In this document: positions 1-5,583 of the stretch, in pieces
Position numbering within the stretch: position 1 is the stretch's first letter
Layout of the letters: each line of letters begins with the position of its first letter
NCBI GenBank assembly: GCA_022707665.1
Contig: JAKJAE010000205.1
Coordinates: 1-5,583 of the forward strand
Reading direction: 5' to 3'
Source: Chloroflexota bacterium
GTDB lineage: Bacteria; Chloroflexota; Anaerolineae; B4-G1; SLSP01
Length of the DNA stretch: 5,583 bases
The notes under the pieces: generated by a model
Told to the model about the DNA's origin: nothing
Database searches by the model: none
The model's input: the letters and a program-made list of their open reading frames with translations, nothing else
Position numbers and translations under genes: made by a program

Positions 1-1
1 C

Positions 2-181
2 CTCGACCTCGAGGCACTTGCCTTTCACCAGCGGGTCCGTGAAGGCTATCTGAAGCTCCTGGCAGAAGATCCCAGGCGCTGGCGCGCCATCGACGCCACC
101 GGTCCTATCGATGCGGTGCAGGCAGCGGTGCGGGCTGTGGTGACAGCCGCCATAGACAGCGAAGGTCTGATTTCTCCCTAG
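2..181 (+). CDS. tmk: Thymidylate kinase, C-terminal fragment (5' end outside window)
   Basis: The window begins inside this reading frame, and the last 59 codons plus a TAG stop (179-181) are present. Thymidylate kinase phosphorylates dTMP to dTDP with ATP in the cytosol, feeding dTTP synthesis. The visible part matches the family's C-terminal segment: a Leu-Glu-x-Leu-Ala-Phe-His stretch, then RVREGYLKLLAEDP, then a Trp-Arg-Ala-Ile-Asp-Ala strand, then a final amphipathic helix (PIDAVQAAVRAVV). The F-H-x-R-V-R-x-G-Y-L motif followed by an I-D-A strand is characteristic of bacterial Tmk. The P-loop, DR(Y/H) motif and LID lie upstream and cannot be checked. The stop codon overlaps the ribosome binding site of the next gene, so the two are probably in one operon. 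The assignment rests on a short tail, but the pattern is distinctive. Confidence 0.88.
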   Translation, partial: LDLEALAFHQRVREGYLKLLAEDPRRWRAIDATGPIDAVQAAVRAVVTAAIDSEGLISP

Positions 182-184
182 AGG
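180..184 (+). promoter_or_regulatory. Ribosome binding site of the carbon-nitrogen hydrolase, overlapping the tmk stop
   Basis: AGAGG lies 4 bases before the ATG at 189 and shares two bases with the upstream TAG stop (179-181). It supports ATG 189 as the start and suggests that ribosomes finishing tmk can reinitiate here. The spacing is on the short side. Confidence 0.55.
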
Positions 185-188
185 CCCG

Positions 189-1034
189 ATGAGTACCATC
201 ACCGTTGCAGTTGCGCAGATGGATCCCAAACTGGGGGCCAACGCGGCTAACCTCGCCCGAATCCAGGCCCTGCTGGCGGAGAGCATTGACCACGGCGCAC
301 GCCTGACCGTCTTTCCCGAATGTGCCCTGAGTGGCTACGGGTTCGGGGACCTGCAGGCCGCCTACGTTGCATCAGAGAAGGTGCCAGGACCGTCGACCGA
401 CAGTCTGGCTCGCCTCTGTCAGGAACACGGCATGGATGATGGTGGCCCCTACGTCGTCCTTGGGTTGCTAGAGCGCAGCGATGACCCGGCGATTGTCTAT
501 AACAGCGCAGTCCTCATCGGCCCGGAAGGCATGGTCGGGGTCTACCGCAAGGCGCACTTGCCGCTTTTGGGTGTGGATCGTTTCACGACCCCAGGAGATA
601 CCGGCTTCCAGGTCTGGGAGACCGCGGTGGGTCGCCTGGGGATGATCATCTGCTACGACTTGCGCTTTCCGGAAGCGATGCGGACACTGGCCCTCGGGGG
701 CGCCGATATCATCGCGTTGCCCACGAACTGGCCCGACGGCTCACAGAACGCGCCGCAGCTCTTCACGCGCACCCGGGCGTTGGAGAACCGCGTGTTCGTC
801 GTGGCATGCAACCGTTGCGGGGAGGAGAGTGGCTTCTGGTTCTTCGGCCACAGCCAGATCACGGATCCCCGTGGCGATGTCCTGGCGGAGGCATCCGACA
901 ACGAGGAGCTGTGCTACGCCAGGATCGACCCGACACAGGCACGCCACAAGCGAATTGTCCTGCGCCCTGGCGAATTCGAGCTCGACACTCTGGGAGATCG
1001 CAGGCCAGAGTTGTACGACAGAATCACAGAGTGA
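189..1034 (+). CDS. Nitrilase-superfamily carbon-nitrogen hydrolase
   Basis: This 281-residue cytosolic enzyme is of the usual length for a single-domain nitrilase-superfamily amidohydrolase. These enzymes cleave amide-type C-N bonds through a Cys thioester intermediate. The catalytic residues are visible: Glu44 in VFPECALSGYGF, Lys121 in YRKAHLPLLGVDRF, and Cys155 in MIICYDLRFPE. Downstream come the typical LPTNWP strand (178-182), the TRALENRVFVVACN segment (194-208) and the GHSQITDPRGDVLAE segment (220-234). There is no signal peptide, membrane segment or fused NAD-synthetase domain. The loop between Lys121 and Cys155 is short. The extra active-site Glu that many family members carry in this loop is not evident, and Asp130 is the nearest acidic residue. 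The substrate cannot be read from sequence; omega-amidase, N-carbamoyl amide or other small amide hydrolysis are all possible. The start is supported by AGAGG 4 bases upstream, and MSTITVAVAQ is the expected first strand. The gene follows tmk by 7 bases. Its last codons and stop lie inside a repeat array. Confidence 0.9.
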   Translation: MSTITVAVAQMDPKLGANAANLARIQALLAESIDHGARLTVFPECALSGYGFGDLQAAYVASEKVPGPSTDSLARLCQEHGMDDGGPYVVLGLLERSDDPAIVYNSAVLIGPEGMVGVYRKAHLPLLGVDRFTTPGDTGFQVWETAVGRLGMIICYDLRFPEAMRTLALGGADIIALPTNWPDGSQNAPQLFTRTRALENRVFVVACNRCGEESGFWFFGHSQITDPRGDVLAEASDNEELCYARIDPTQARHKRIVLRPGEFELDTLGDRRPELYDRITE

Positions 1035-1105
1035 TAGAATCTAAGAATCGCAGAATCGAAGAACGCCTGGCTCTGCATTCACTGATTCTCTGATTCTTCG
1101 TTCTT
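1020..1105. repeat. Octamer-phased palindromic intergenic repeat (AGAATCNN units facing NNGATTCT units)
   Basis: AGAATC occurs at 1020, 1036, 1044 and 1052, always in an 8-base phase, with degenerate units at 1028 (AGAGTGAT) and 1060 (AGAACGCC). The inverse GATTCT occurs at 1084 and 1092, with degenerate units at 1076 (CATTCA) and 1100 (GTTCTT), also in an 8-base phase. Left and right units mirror each other around a dyad at about 1070.5: 1044-1049 pairs with 1092-1097, and 1052-1057 pairs with 1084-1089. An RNA could therefore fold into an imperfect stem. A second register pairs CGAAGAA (1057-1063) with TTCTTCG (1094-1100). The first units lie in the final codons of the hydrolase gene. There is no T-tract, so a classical intrinsic terminator is not indicated, though attenuation or mRNA stabilisation is possible. 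It may also be a copy of a dispersed intergenic repeat, which one copy cannot show. Confidence 0.72.
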
Positions 1106-1110
1106 GCCGC

Positions 1111-1123
1111 TAGGGAGGCCCTA
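1111..1123 (+). promoter_or_regulatory. Strong Shine-Dalgarno of nagD inside a small inverted repeat
   Basis: AGGGAGG (1112-1118) lies 4 bases before the ATG at 1123 and fixes that start. The same bases form a short inverted repeat: TAGGG (1111-1115) can pair with CCCTA (1119-1123), leaving AGG in the loop. The right arm includes the A of the start codon, so the hairpin could partly mask initiation. The stem is only 5 bp, so any effect would be modest. No convincing -35/-10 pair is visible in the 88-base gap upstream, so nagD is probably read from the upstream operon or from an unrecognised promoter. Confidence 0.5.
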
Positions 1124-1881
1124 TGACCAAGAATTACATCACCGATATGGACGGCGTGCTGGTGCGGGGGAGAAGCCTGATCCCGGGGGCGTCCGAGTTC
1201 ATCCAACGGCTGAAGGATGCGGGGGTCGAGTATCTGGTGCTAACCAACAACCCGGTCTACACACCAAGCGACCTGGCACACCGGTTGCAGGTCGTGGGAC
1301 TGAATATCCCGCCCGAGCGGATCTTCACCTCCGCGATGGCGACAGCGCGCTTCCTGCAGAGCCAGCGGCCCAACGGGACGGCCTACGTCATCGGAGAAAG
1401 CGGCCTCACGGAGGCTATTCACCACGAGGGGTATATCATCACCGACTATGCCCCGGAGTACGTCGTGTTGGGCGAGACAAACACCTATAACATCGCTCAG
1501 ATCACAAAGGCCATCCGGCTGGTGATCGAAGGCTCGCGCTTCATCGCCACCAACCCGGATGCGTCGGGACCTTCTGAGGGTGGCGTCGTTCCCGCCTGTG
1601 GAGCGATGGCAGCGCTCATCGAGACCGCCAGCGGAAAGGCACCCTTCTTCGTCGGCAAGCCCAATCCACTGATGATGCGCACGGCGCTAAACTACCTTGG
1701 CGTCCATTCCGAAGACACGATCATGGTGGGCGACCGCATGGACACCGACATTGTCGCTGGTGTCGAAAGTGGTATGGAGACCATTTTGGTGCTCACAGGA
1801 GTCACAATGCGCACTGACATCGAGCAGTTCCCCTATCGTCCCACGCACATCATGAACTCGGTCGCGGATATCGTGCCGTAG
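1123..1881 (+). CDS. nagD: NagD-type HAD-IIA phosphatase
   Basis: This 252-residue cytosolic phosphatase is almost the length of E. coli NagD (about 250), and I recognise the same order of motifs. HAD motif I is TDMDGVL, with nucleophile Asp8 and acid/base Asp10. Motif II is VLTNNP, with Thr41. The C2-type cap lies between motifs II and III and carries the family segments [11 protein letters not shown] (68-78), AYVIGESGL (87-95), [10 protein letters not shown] (114-123) and [11 protein letters not shown] (140-150). Motif III is [14 protein letters not shown], with Lys179. Motif IV is [10 protein letters not shown], with Asp204 and Asp209. NagD of E. coli acts on UMP, GMP and other nucleotide or sugar phosphates; the substrate here is inferred only by similarity. 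No nag sugar-catabolism genes are nearby, so a role in nucleotide or metabolite clean-up is more likely than amino-sugar use. Its actinobacterial and Chloroflexota homologues look closer than proteobacterial ones. The start is fixed by AGGGAGG 4 bases upstream. All catalytic residues are intact. Confidence 0.9.
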   Translation: MTKNYITDMDGVLVRGRSLIPGASEFIQRLKDAGVEYLVLTNNPVYTPSDLAHRLQVVGLNIPPERIFTSAMATARFLQSQRPNGTAYVIGESGLTEAIHHEGYIITDYAPEYVVLGETNTYNIAQITKAIRLVIEGSRFIATNPDASGPSEGGVVPACGAMAALIETASGKAPFFVGKPNPLMMRTALNYLGVHSEDTIMVGDRMDTDIVAGVESGMETILVLTGVTMRTDIEQFPYRPTHIMNSVADIVP

Positions 1882-1884
1882 GGA

Positions 1885-1915
1885 CCTTCCGGGAAGCTGG
1901 CAGCTTCCCGGAAGG
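1885..1915. terminator. Perfect 14-bp hairpin between convergent genes, probable bidirectional terminator
   Basis: CCTTCCGGGAAGCT (1885-1898) is followed by loop GGC (1899-1901) and the exact reverse complement AGCTTCCCGGAAGG (1902-1915). The stem has no mismatch and is GC-rich. It starts 3 bases after the nagD stop (1879-1881) and ends 11 bases before the SWIM gene's stop (1927 side), so it fills the 45-base gap between two genes that run towards each other. That position is typical of a shared terminator. No U-tract follows on either strand, so it may act as a U-less terminator or as an mRNA 3'-end stabiliser. Each arm is itself nearly palindromic (CTTCC-G-GGAAG). Confidence 0.7.
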
Positions 1916-1926
1916 CAAATCTGGCA

Positions 1927-2814
1927 TCATCCCCCAAACGCAATCCGCAACGCACGCTCGGTCACGCCCGCATAGATGCGCTCCATCTGGCTACGGAAGG
2001 TCGATGCTGTCACAAAGTTGGGGAGGCCTACCCGCTTCAGCAACGCCAGCTCGACCTCGGGCGCGGCGATTCGGACGCTGAAGTCCGTCAATGCGTCACG
2101 CGTCCCCCAGAAGTCATCGAGCGACGCATCAAGAGAGGGAACCGGCTCAGCCGTGCGGGCTTGTGTCTCGACCGCGACCTCTGTCTGCGATAGTGCCCCC
2201 GCCCGCCGCTCGCGCAGTGCTGCGACCACCTCGCCCTGATCGCGGCCACGCAGCTTGAAGAGCAAAAAGGGGTCTGCGTCGAAGCGCTCGCCCAGCAGGT
2301 AGTAGACAGCCGCAATATGCTTGCACGGGTTTGCCCAATCCGGGCAAGAGCAATTCGTCACGAGGTCGCCGGATGAGGTGGGAAAAAGAGACACCCCGAC
2401 GGCGTCGAAGACCTGTTCGACCTCCGTGGGCATCTCCCCGCTAAGGAGCTGCGCAGAGAAGAGCGCTTGTTCCGCCAATGCAACGATCACGGCATCCCAC
2501 TGAGCGCTCGTCAGCGGCTTTAGCTGGATCTGCACCTGGTACGGTGTAGAGCGCGAGCCCTGCACACGCGCCGAGACCCGCCCCGGGACCACGTCGATGT
2601 TCAGGACCTGCCCCCGCCGCGCGTAGCTGCGCCCCCGGCTCAGGCGGGCGGGGTCCATGATGGAAGTCAGCGCCTTGATCCAGCGGTCAGCCCACCAGTT
2701 CTGGACAAAGGCTCCTCTCTGGCTCCTGGCTTTGATACCGTCGACTCCTTTGGGTTCCGAAGGCTCGTAGCGAGGCCAATAATCTTCGTAGTAACTCGAT
2801 CGTCTCCGCGCCAT
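1927..2814 (-). CDS. SWIM zinc-finger protein, partner of the SNF2 ATPase
   Basis: This 295-residue soluble protein carries a SWIM zinc finger (CxC...CxH): Cys155 and Cys157 in NCSCPDWANPCKHIAAVYY, with Cys164 and His166 completing the metal site. A helix with the usual AAVYYLLGE pattern follows. The N-terminal part is rich in Arg, Tyr and Trp, with an NWWADRWIKAL segment (39-49) and a GRSYARRGQVLNIDVVPG segment (61-78), as in bacterial SWIM proteins encoded beside SNF2 helicases. After the finger come FLLFKLRGRD (183-192), a variable Ala/Glu/Arg linker (about 193-228), a LDDFWG motif (232-237) and a conserved-looking tail (about 245-295). SWIM domains are thought to bind DNA or protein partners. 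The gene begins 9 bases after the SNF2 ATPase stop, and its Shine-Dalgarno overlaps that stop, so the two are probably coupled. No enzymatic motif is seen. A role as an accessory subunit of the ATPase is inference from context. Confidence 0.88.
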   Translation of the reverse strand: MARRRSSYYEDYWPRYEPSEPKGVDGIKARSQRGAFVQNWWADRWIKALTSIMDPARLSRGRSYARRGQVLNIDVVPGRVSARVQGSRSTPYQVQIQLKPLTSAQWDAVIVALAEQALFSAQLLSGEMPTEVEQVFDAVGVSLFPTSSGDLVTNCSCPDWANPCKHIAAVYYLLGERFDADPFLLFKLRGRDQGEVVAALRERRAGALSQTEVAVETQARTAEPVPSLDASLDDFWGTRDALTDFSVRIAAPEVELALLKRVGLPNFVTASTFRSQMERIYAGVTERALRIAFGG

Positions 2815-2819
2815 ATCTG

Positions 2820-2825
2820 CACCTC
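2820..2825 (-). promoter_or_regulatory. Ribosome binding site of the SWIM gene overlapping the ATPase stop codon
   Basis: On the minus strand GAGGTG ends 5 bases before the ATG at 2814-2812, and its first two bases belong to the TGA stop (2826-2824) of the upstream ATPase. This fixes the SWIM start and argues for translational coupling, which would keep the two proteins in proportion. Confidence 0.65.
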
Positions 2826-5583
2826 ACTCCTCACTCAGCGAGATGATCGCGCGCAGATCATCGGTGCTGAGATCGGTTAGCCAACCCTCGCCGGCCCCGA
2901 CGACGCTCCGGACCAGCGCTTTCTTGCTTTCGATCAAGGCATCGATCTTCTCTTCCAGCGTCCCCGCGCAGATGAACTTATGCACTTGCACATCGCGCAT
3001 CTGACCGATGCGATACGCACGATCCGTAGCCTGATCCTCCACCGCCGGGTTCCACCAGCGGTCAAAGTGGAAAACGTGGTTAGCAGCCGTGAGATTCAGC
3101 CCGGTGCCCCCCGCCTTCAGCGAGAGGATAAAGATCGGCGGACCCTGCTGTGCCTGGAAGCGCGCGACCATCTCGTCGCGGCGCTTCGACGCCGTTCCAC
3201 CGTGAAGATACAGCACCTCGACCCCGAACAGCGTCTGAAGGTAGGTCTGAAGCGGGTGTCCCATCTCACGAAATTGCGTAAAGATGAGCGCACGATCGCC
3301 CACATCGAGGATTTCCTCCAACATCTCGACCAGACGATCGAGTTTTCCGGAGCGCCCCGGCAACGGGGAGCCGTCCCCCAGGTACTGAGCCGGATGATTG
3401 CACACCTGTTTGAGTCGCAGCAACATGCGCAGAACTGCGCCGCGGCGCGCAATGTCCGATTGCGCTTCAGTCTCCGCCTGCGCGATAGCCAGAAGCTGTT
3501 CTTCCACGACAGCCTGGTAGAGGGTGACCTGCTCCTGAGTCAAGGAACAGTAGACTTTCATCTCCAATTTCTCAGGGAGGTCCTGAATGATCGTGGAATC
3601 TGTCTTCAGGCGGCGAAGGACAAAGGGCTCAACCAACTTCCGCAGCTTGGCGGTCGCCTCGGCATCCTGATAGCGCTCTATCGGCAATACGTAAGTCTTC
3701 CGGAAGCGCTGCTGCGACCCCAGTAGTCCGGGATTCAGGAATTGCATCAGCGACCATAGTTCTAAGAGGCGGTTCTCCACCGGTGTGCCCGTCAGTACGC
3801 AACGGTTAGGTGCATGCAGGCTACGTACGGCCTGGGTCTGCTTGGCATCGGGGTTCTTGATGTTCTGCGCCTCGTCAAGAATGACGTCACTCCACGGCAT
3901 CTCGGCCAGGGTATCGACGTCCCGACGCACCAGGCCATACGTCGTGATCACGACATCGTGCTTGCCCGCCGCCTCGACCAGGGCTGTCCCTCGGTCACGG
4001 TCACCCCCGTGGTGCACGAGCACACGCAGACCCGGCGCGAAGCGCGCGATCTCCCGCTTCCAGTTGCCCACGACCGATGTCGGGCAGACGAGCAGGGCTG
4101 GAGGCAACGGCGCCTCGGACTGCTCACGGGCATGAAGCAGGAGCGCGATCGCCTGAATGGTCTTTCCCAGGCCCATGTCATCGGCCAGACATGCACCCAG
4201 CCCCCAGTGACGCATGAACGCCAACCACGACGCCCCCCGCATTTGGTAAGGTCGCAGTTGTCCGGTGAATCCCCGGGGAACGGGCCCCGCTGCAACGTGC
4301 TCGCCCGCCTGCAGATCCGCCAGCAACTCGCCGATCTCGCCCGAGACCTCGACGGACTGCACCGGCAGGCCCTCCACATCAGCGGACACACCGAGCGCAA
4401 TGCCCAGGGCATCACGCAGTGTCATCTCACGCTGTCGTTGTCGTTCCCAGAACGCGATCGCATGCTCCACCTCGTCGGGCTGCAATAACACCCACTGCCC
4501 GCGGACCTGGACCAGCGGCATCTTCAAGGCCACCAGGCGCTCGAACTCATCCTTCGAGAGCGGCGTGTCACCGAGCGCGAGCTCCCATTCGAAGGTTACT
4601 ACAGCGTCCATGGAGAGTAGGCCTTTGCTGACCCCGCCCTGGTCGCTCTTGACCTTCGCTCGCACTCCTAGCTTGGCAGGCTTGGACCACCAGGGTGGTA
4701 CGAGCGCCCCGAACCCGCTGCCTTCGAGGAGCGGCCCGACCTCACGCAAGAACGCGTAAGCCTCCTCTGTGCTCAGCTCGCACGACTGCGGGCAGGCCGT
4801 ACGCAGGCTCCTGAGCACGGGAGGGAACAGCCGTGCTGCCGTGCCGAGCCCGGCCAACACGCGTTCCTGTGCCTGCTCGAAACGATAGGACAAGTACTCC
4901 AACGTCCCGTCACGCGCCTGCCACACTAAATCCAGGGGCACGAGCAAGCTGGGATCATCGTGAGCCTGCAGCAAATAGGCCAGTTCCCAATGGGACCTGG
5001 CCACGTGTCCCGTCTCGGCGTCCACCTCGGGCGGCTCAAGACGAAAACAGAGCTTGAAGGTAGCCTGATCGCCGCCGCGCAGTTGAGCCAGCCACGCCTG
5101 ATACGCGTCGCGAAGGGCAGCCATGTCGCACCGCAGTGCAGCCGGGACGAGCATAGCACCATCGGGGCCCCATAGGGCGGACCACCATAGCCCGGCAGCA
5201 CCCTTCGGCAGCTTACGGCGATCATCCAGACGCTCGGCACCCCAGTCACGCACCGCCCTATCCACCAGTTGCCCCAGAAATGACTCCAGCAGCGCGGCGG
5301 GCAAAGGGGCATGGGCAGGATCGGGCGATGTTTTGAGGTCGAAGAGTGCGCGACACACTGGGGGCATGGCCCTGGCGAGCGCCTCCAGCCTTGCTTTGTC
5401 GGTGGGACAGTCGAGCACCGGGACCCACACGGCGCGATGGTGCCCCTCCTCCTCACACAGCCCGGGCAGATAGCACTGTTGCGCCAGCAACTCAAGACCT
5501 AGCTTCGCCACTGCGCTCCAATACTGCAGATCCCGACCCCAGTAGCGCTGCGAGCCGCCAGCCGGCACGGTCACCAAAAGGTC
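2824..5583 (-). CDS. helZ: HelZ-like SNF2/RapA-family ATPase (N-terminus cut by the window)
   Basis: The frame is open to the window edge, giving 919 residues. A TTG at 5577 is the only nearby start-like codon, has no visible Shine-Dalgarno, and relatives run to about 1000 or more residues. I therefore treat the gene as 5'-truncated, probably lacking about 100 residues. Numbering below counts from that TTG. Residues 1 to about 430 are the N-terminal region typical of bacterial SNF2 proteins of this type, including MPPVCRALFD (71-80), DDPSLLVPLDLVW (207-219), FGALVPPWWSKPAKLG (289-304) and VRGQWVLLQP (358-367). The SNF2 ATPase core follows: LRPYQMRGASWLAF (motif Q/0, 441-454), Walker A DDMGLGKT (Lys472), TTYGLV, Walker B box DEAQ (568-571) and LTGTP (595-599). 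The second RecA lobe has IFTQF, LHGGT, SLKAGGTGLNLT, FDRWWNP and QATDRAYRIGQ, with likely Arg fingers Arg853 and Arg856. All motifs are intact. SNF2 enzymes translocate on double-stranded nucleic acid and remodel protein-DNA complexes rather than unwind strands. The precise role here is unknown. It heads an operon with the SWIM protein. Confidence 0.92.
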   Translation of the reverse strand, partial: DLLVTVPAGGSQRYWGRDLQYWSAVAKLGLELLAQQCYLPGLCEEEGHHRAVWVPVLDCPTDKARLEALARAMPPVCRALFDLKTSPDPAHAPLPAALLESFLGQLVDRAVRDWGAERLDDRRKLPKGAAGLWWSALWGPDGAMLVPAALRCDMAALRDAYQAWLAQLRGGDQATFKLCFRLEPPEVDAETGHVARSHWELAYLLQAHDDPSLLVPLDLVWQARDGTLEYLSYRFEQAQERVLAGLGTAARLFPPVLRSLRTACPQSCELSTEEAYAFLREVGPLLEGSGFGALVPPWWSKPAKLGVRAKVKSDQGGVSKGLLSMDAVVTFEWELALGDTPLSKDEFERLVALKMPLVQVRGQWVLLQPDEVEHAIAFWERQRQREMTLRDALGIALGVSADVEGLPVQSVEVSGEIGELLADLQAGEHVAAGPVPRGFTGQLRPYQMRGASWLAFMRHWGLGACLADDMGLGKTIQAIALLLHAREQSEAPLPPALLVCPTSVVGNWKREIARFAPGLRVLVHHGGDRDRGTALVEAAGKHDVVITTYGLVRRDVDTLAEMPWSDVILDEAQNIKNPDAKQTQAVRSLHAPNRCVLTGTPVENRLLELWSLMQFLNPGLLGSQQRFRKTYVLPIERYQDAEATAKLRKLVEPFVLRRLKTDSTIIQDLPEKLEMKVYCSLTQEQVTLYQAVVEEQLLAIAQAETEAQSDIARRGAVLRMLLRLKQVCNHPAQYLGDGSPLPGRSGKLDRLVEMLEEILDVGDRALIFTQFREMGHPLQTYLQTLFGVEVLYLHGGTASKRRDEMVARFQAQQGPPIFILSLKAGGTGLNLTAANHVFHFDRWWNPAVEDQATDRAYRIGQMRDVQVHKFICAGTLEEKIDALIESKKALVRSVVGAGEGWLTDLSTDDLRAIISLSEE

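Noticed and set aside
1020..1105. CRISPR array or intrinsic terminator
   Set aside because: Units are 8 bases with 2-base variable positions, not repeats of 25-40 bases with spacers. The imperfect stem is not followed by a T-tract.
1104..1490. Plus-strand open frame overlapping the start of nagD (128 codons)
   Set aside because: It runs out of frame through intact HAD motifs I and II of nagD and resembles no protein I know.
2980..3726. Long open frame on the plus strand opposite the ATPase (248 codons)
   Set aside because: It lies wholly antisense to intact SNF2 motifs and is rich in Arg, His, Leu and Gln as expected of a mirror frame in GC-rich DNA. It has no recognisable domain.
3948..4415. 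Minus-strand open frame inside the ATPase in another frame (155 codons)
   Set aside because: Its Arg/Ser/Cys/Trp-rich composition is that of a frame-shifted reading of the SNF2 core. The true frame is uninterrupted here.
3814..4488. Second long plus-strand open frame opposite the Walker A region of the ATPase (224 codons)
   Set aside because: It is antisense to the most conserved part of the ATPase, with no recognised motif and the composition of a shadow frame.
5575..5577. TTG as the genuine start of the SNF2 ATPase
   Set aside because: The frame stays open to the window edge, no Shine-Dalgarno can be seen in the few bases left, and relatives have a longer N-terminus. Truncation by the window is the simpler reading.

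Overview
The window is a GC-rich, densely coded bacterial segment that reads as ordinary chromosome. It holds two convergent gene groups. The proteins resemble actinobacterial and Chloroflexota-type homologues: the large ATPase is close to mycobacterial HelZ as I remember it, and the NagD-like phosphatase has the actinobacterial/Chloroflexota style of motif. I would lean to one of those phyla, but the sequence alone does not settle which. No tRNA, rRNA, CRISPR array, transposase or phage gene is visible.

Left half, plus strand. The window opens inside the 3' end of a thymidylate kinase gene (tmk, 2-181). Seven bases later comes a nitrilase-superfamily carbon-nitrogen hydrolase (189-1034), whose ribosome binding site overlaps the tmk stop codon. 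An 88-base gap follows. It is filled by an octamer-phased array, AGAATCNN units on the left and their inverted GATTCT counterparts on the right, which together form an imperfect palindrome. The array starts inside the last codons of the hydrolase gene. Next is a complete nagD-type HAD-IIA phosphatase (1123-1881).

Centre. The plus-strand group meets the minus-strand group tail to tail at 1882-1926. The gap holds a perfect 14-bp stem with a 3-base loop, probably a terminator serving both strands.

Right half, minus strand. A HelZ-like SNF2/RapA-family ATPase (2824-5583, 5' end cut by the window) is followed after 9 bases by a small SWIM zinc-finger protein (1927-2814). The SWIM gene's Shine-Dalgarno sequence overlaps the ATPase stop codon, so the two look co-transcribed and translationally coupled. 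SWIM fingers recurrently accompany SNF2 ATPases in bacteria, so a physical or functional pair is the best inference: an ATP-driven nucleic-acid translocase or remodeller with a zinc-binding nucleic-acid or protein-interaction subunit. Its cellular role is not settled.

The left genes are metabolic: dTMP phosphorylation, an amide/nitrile-type hydrolase and a nucleotide or sugar phosphatase. They may share nucleotide salvage or clean-up, but that link is inference. The two features that most merit a second look are the palindromic octamer array at 1020-1105 and the coupled SNF2-SWIM module.
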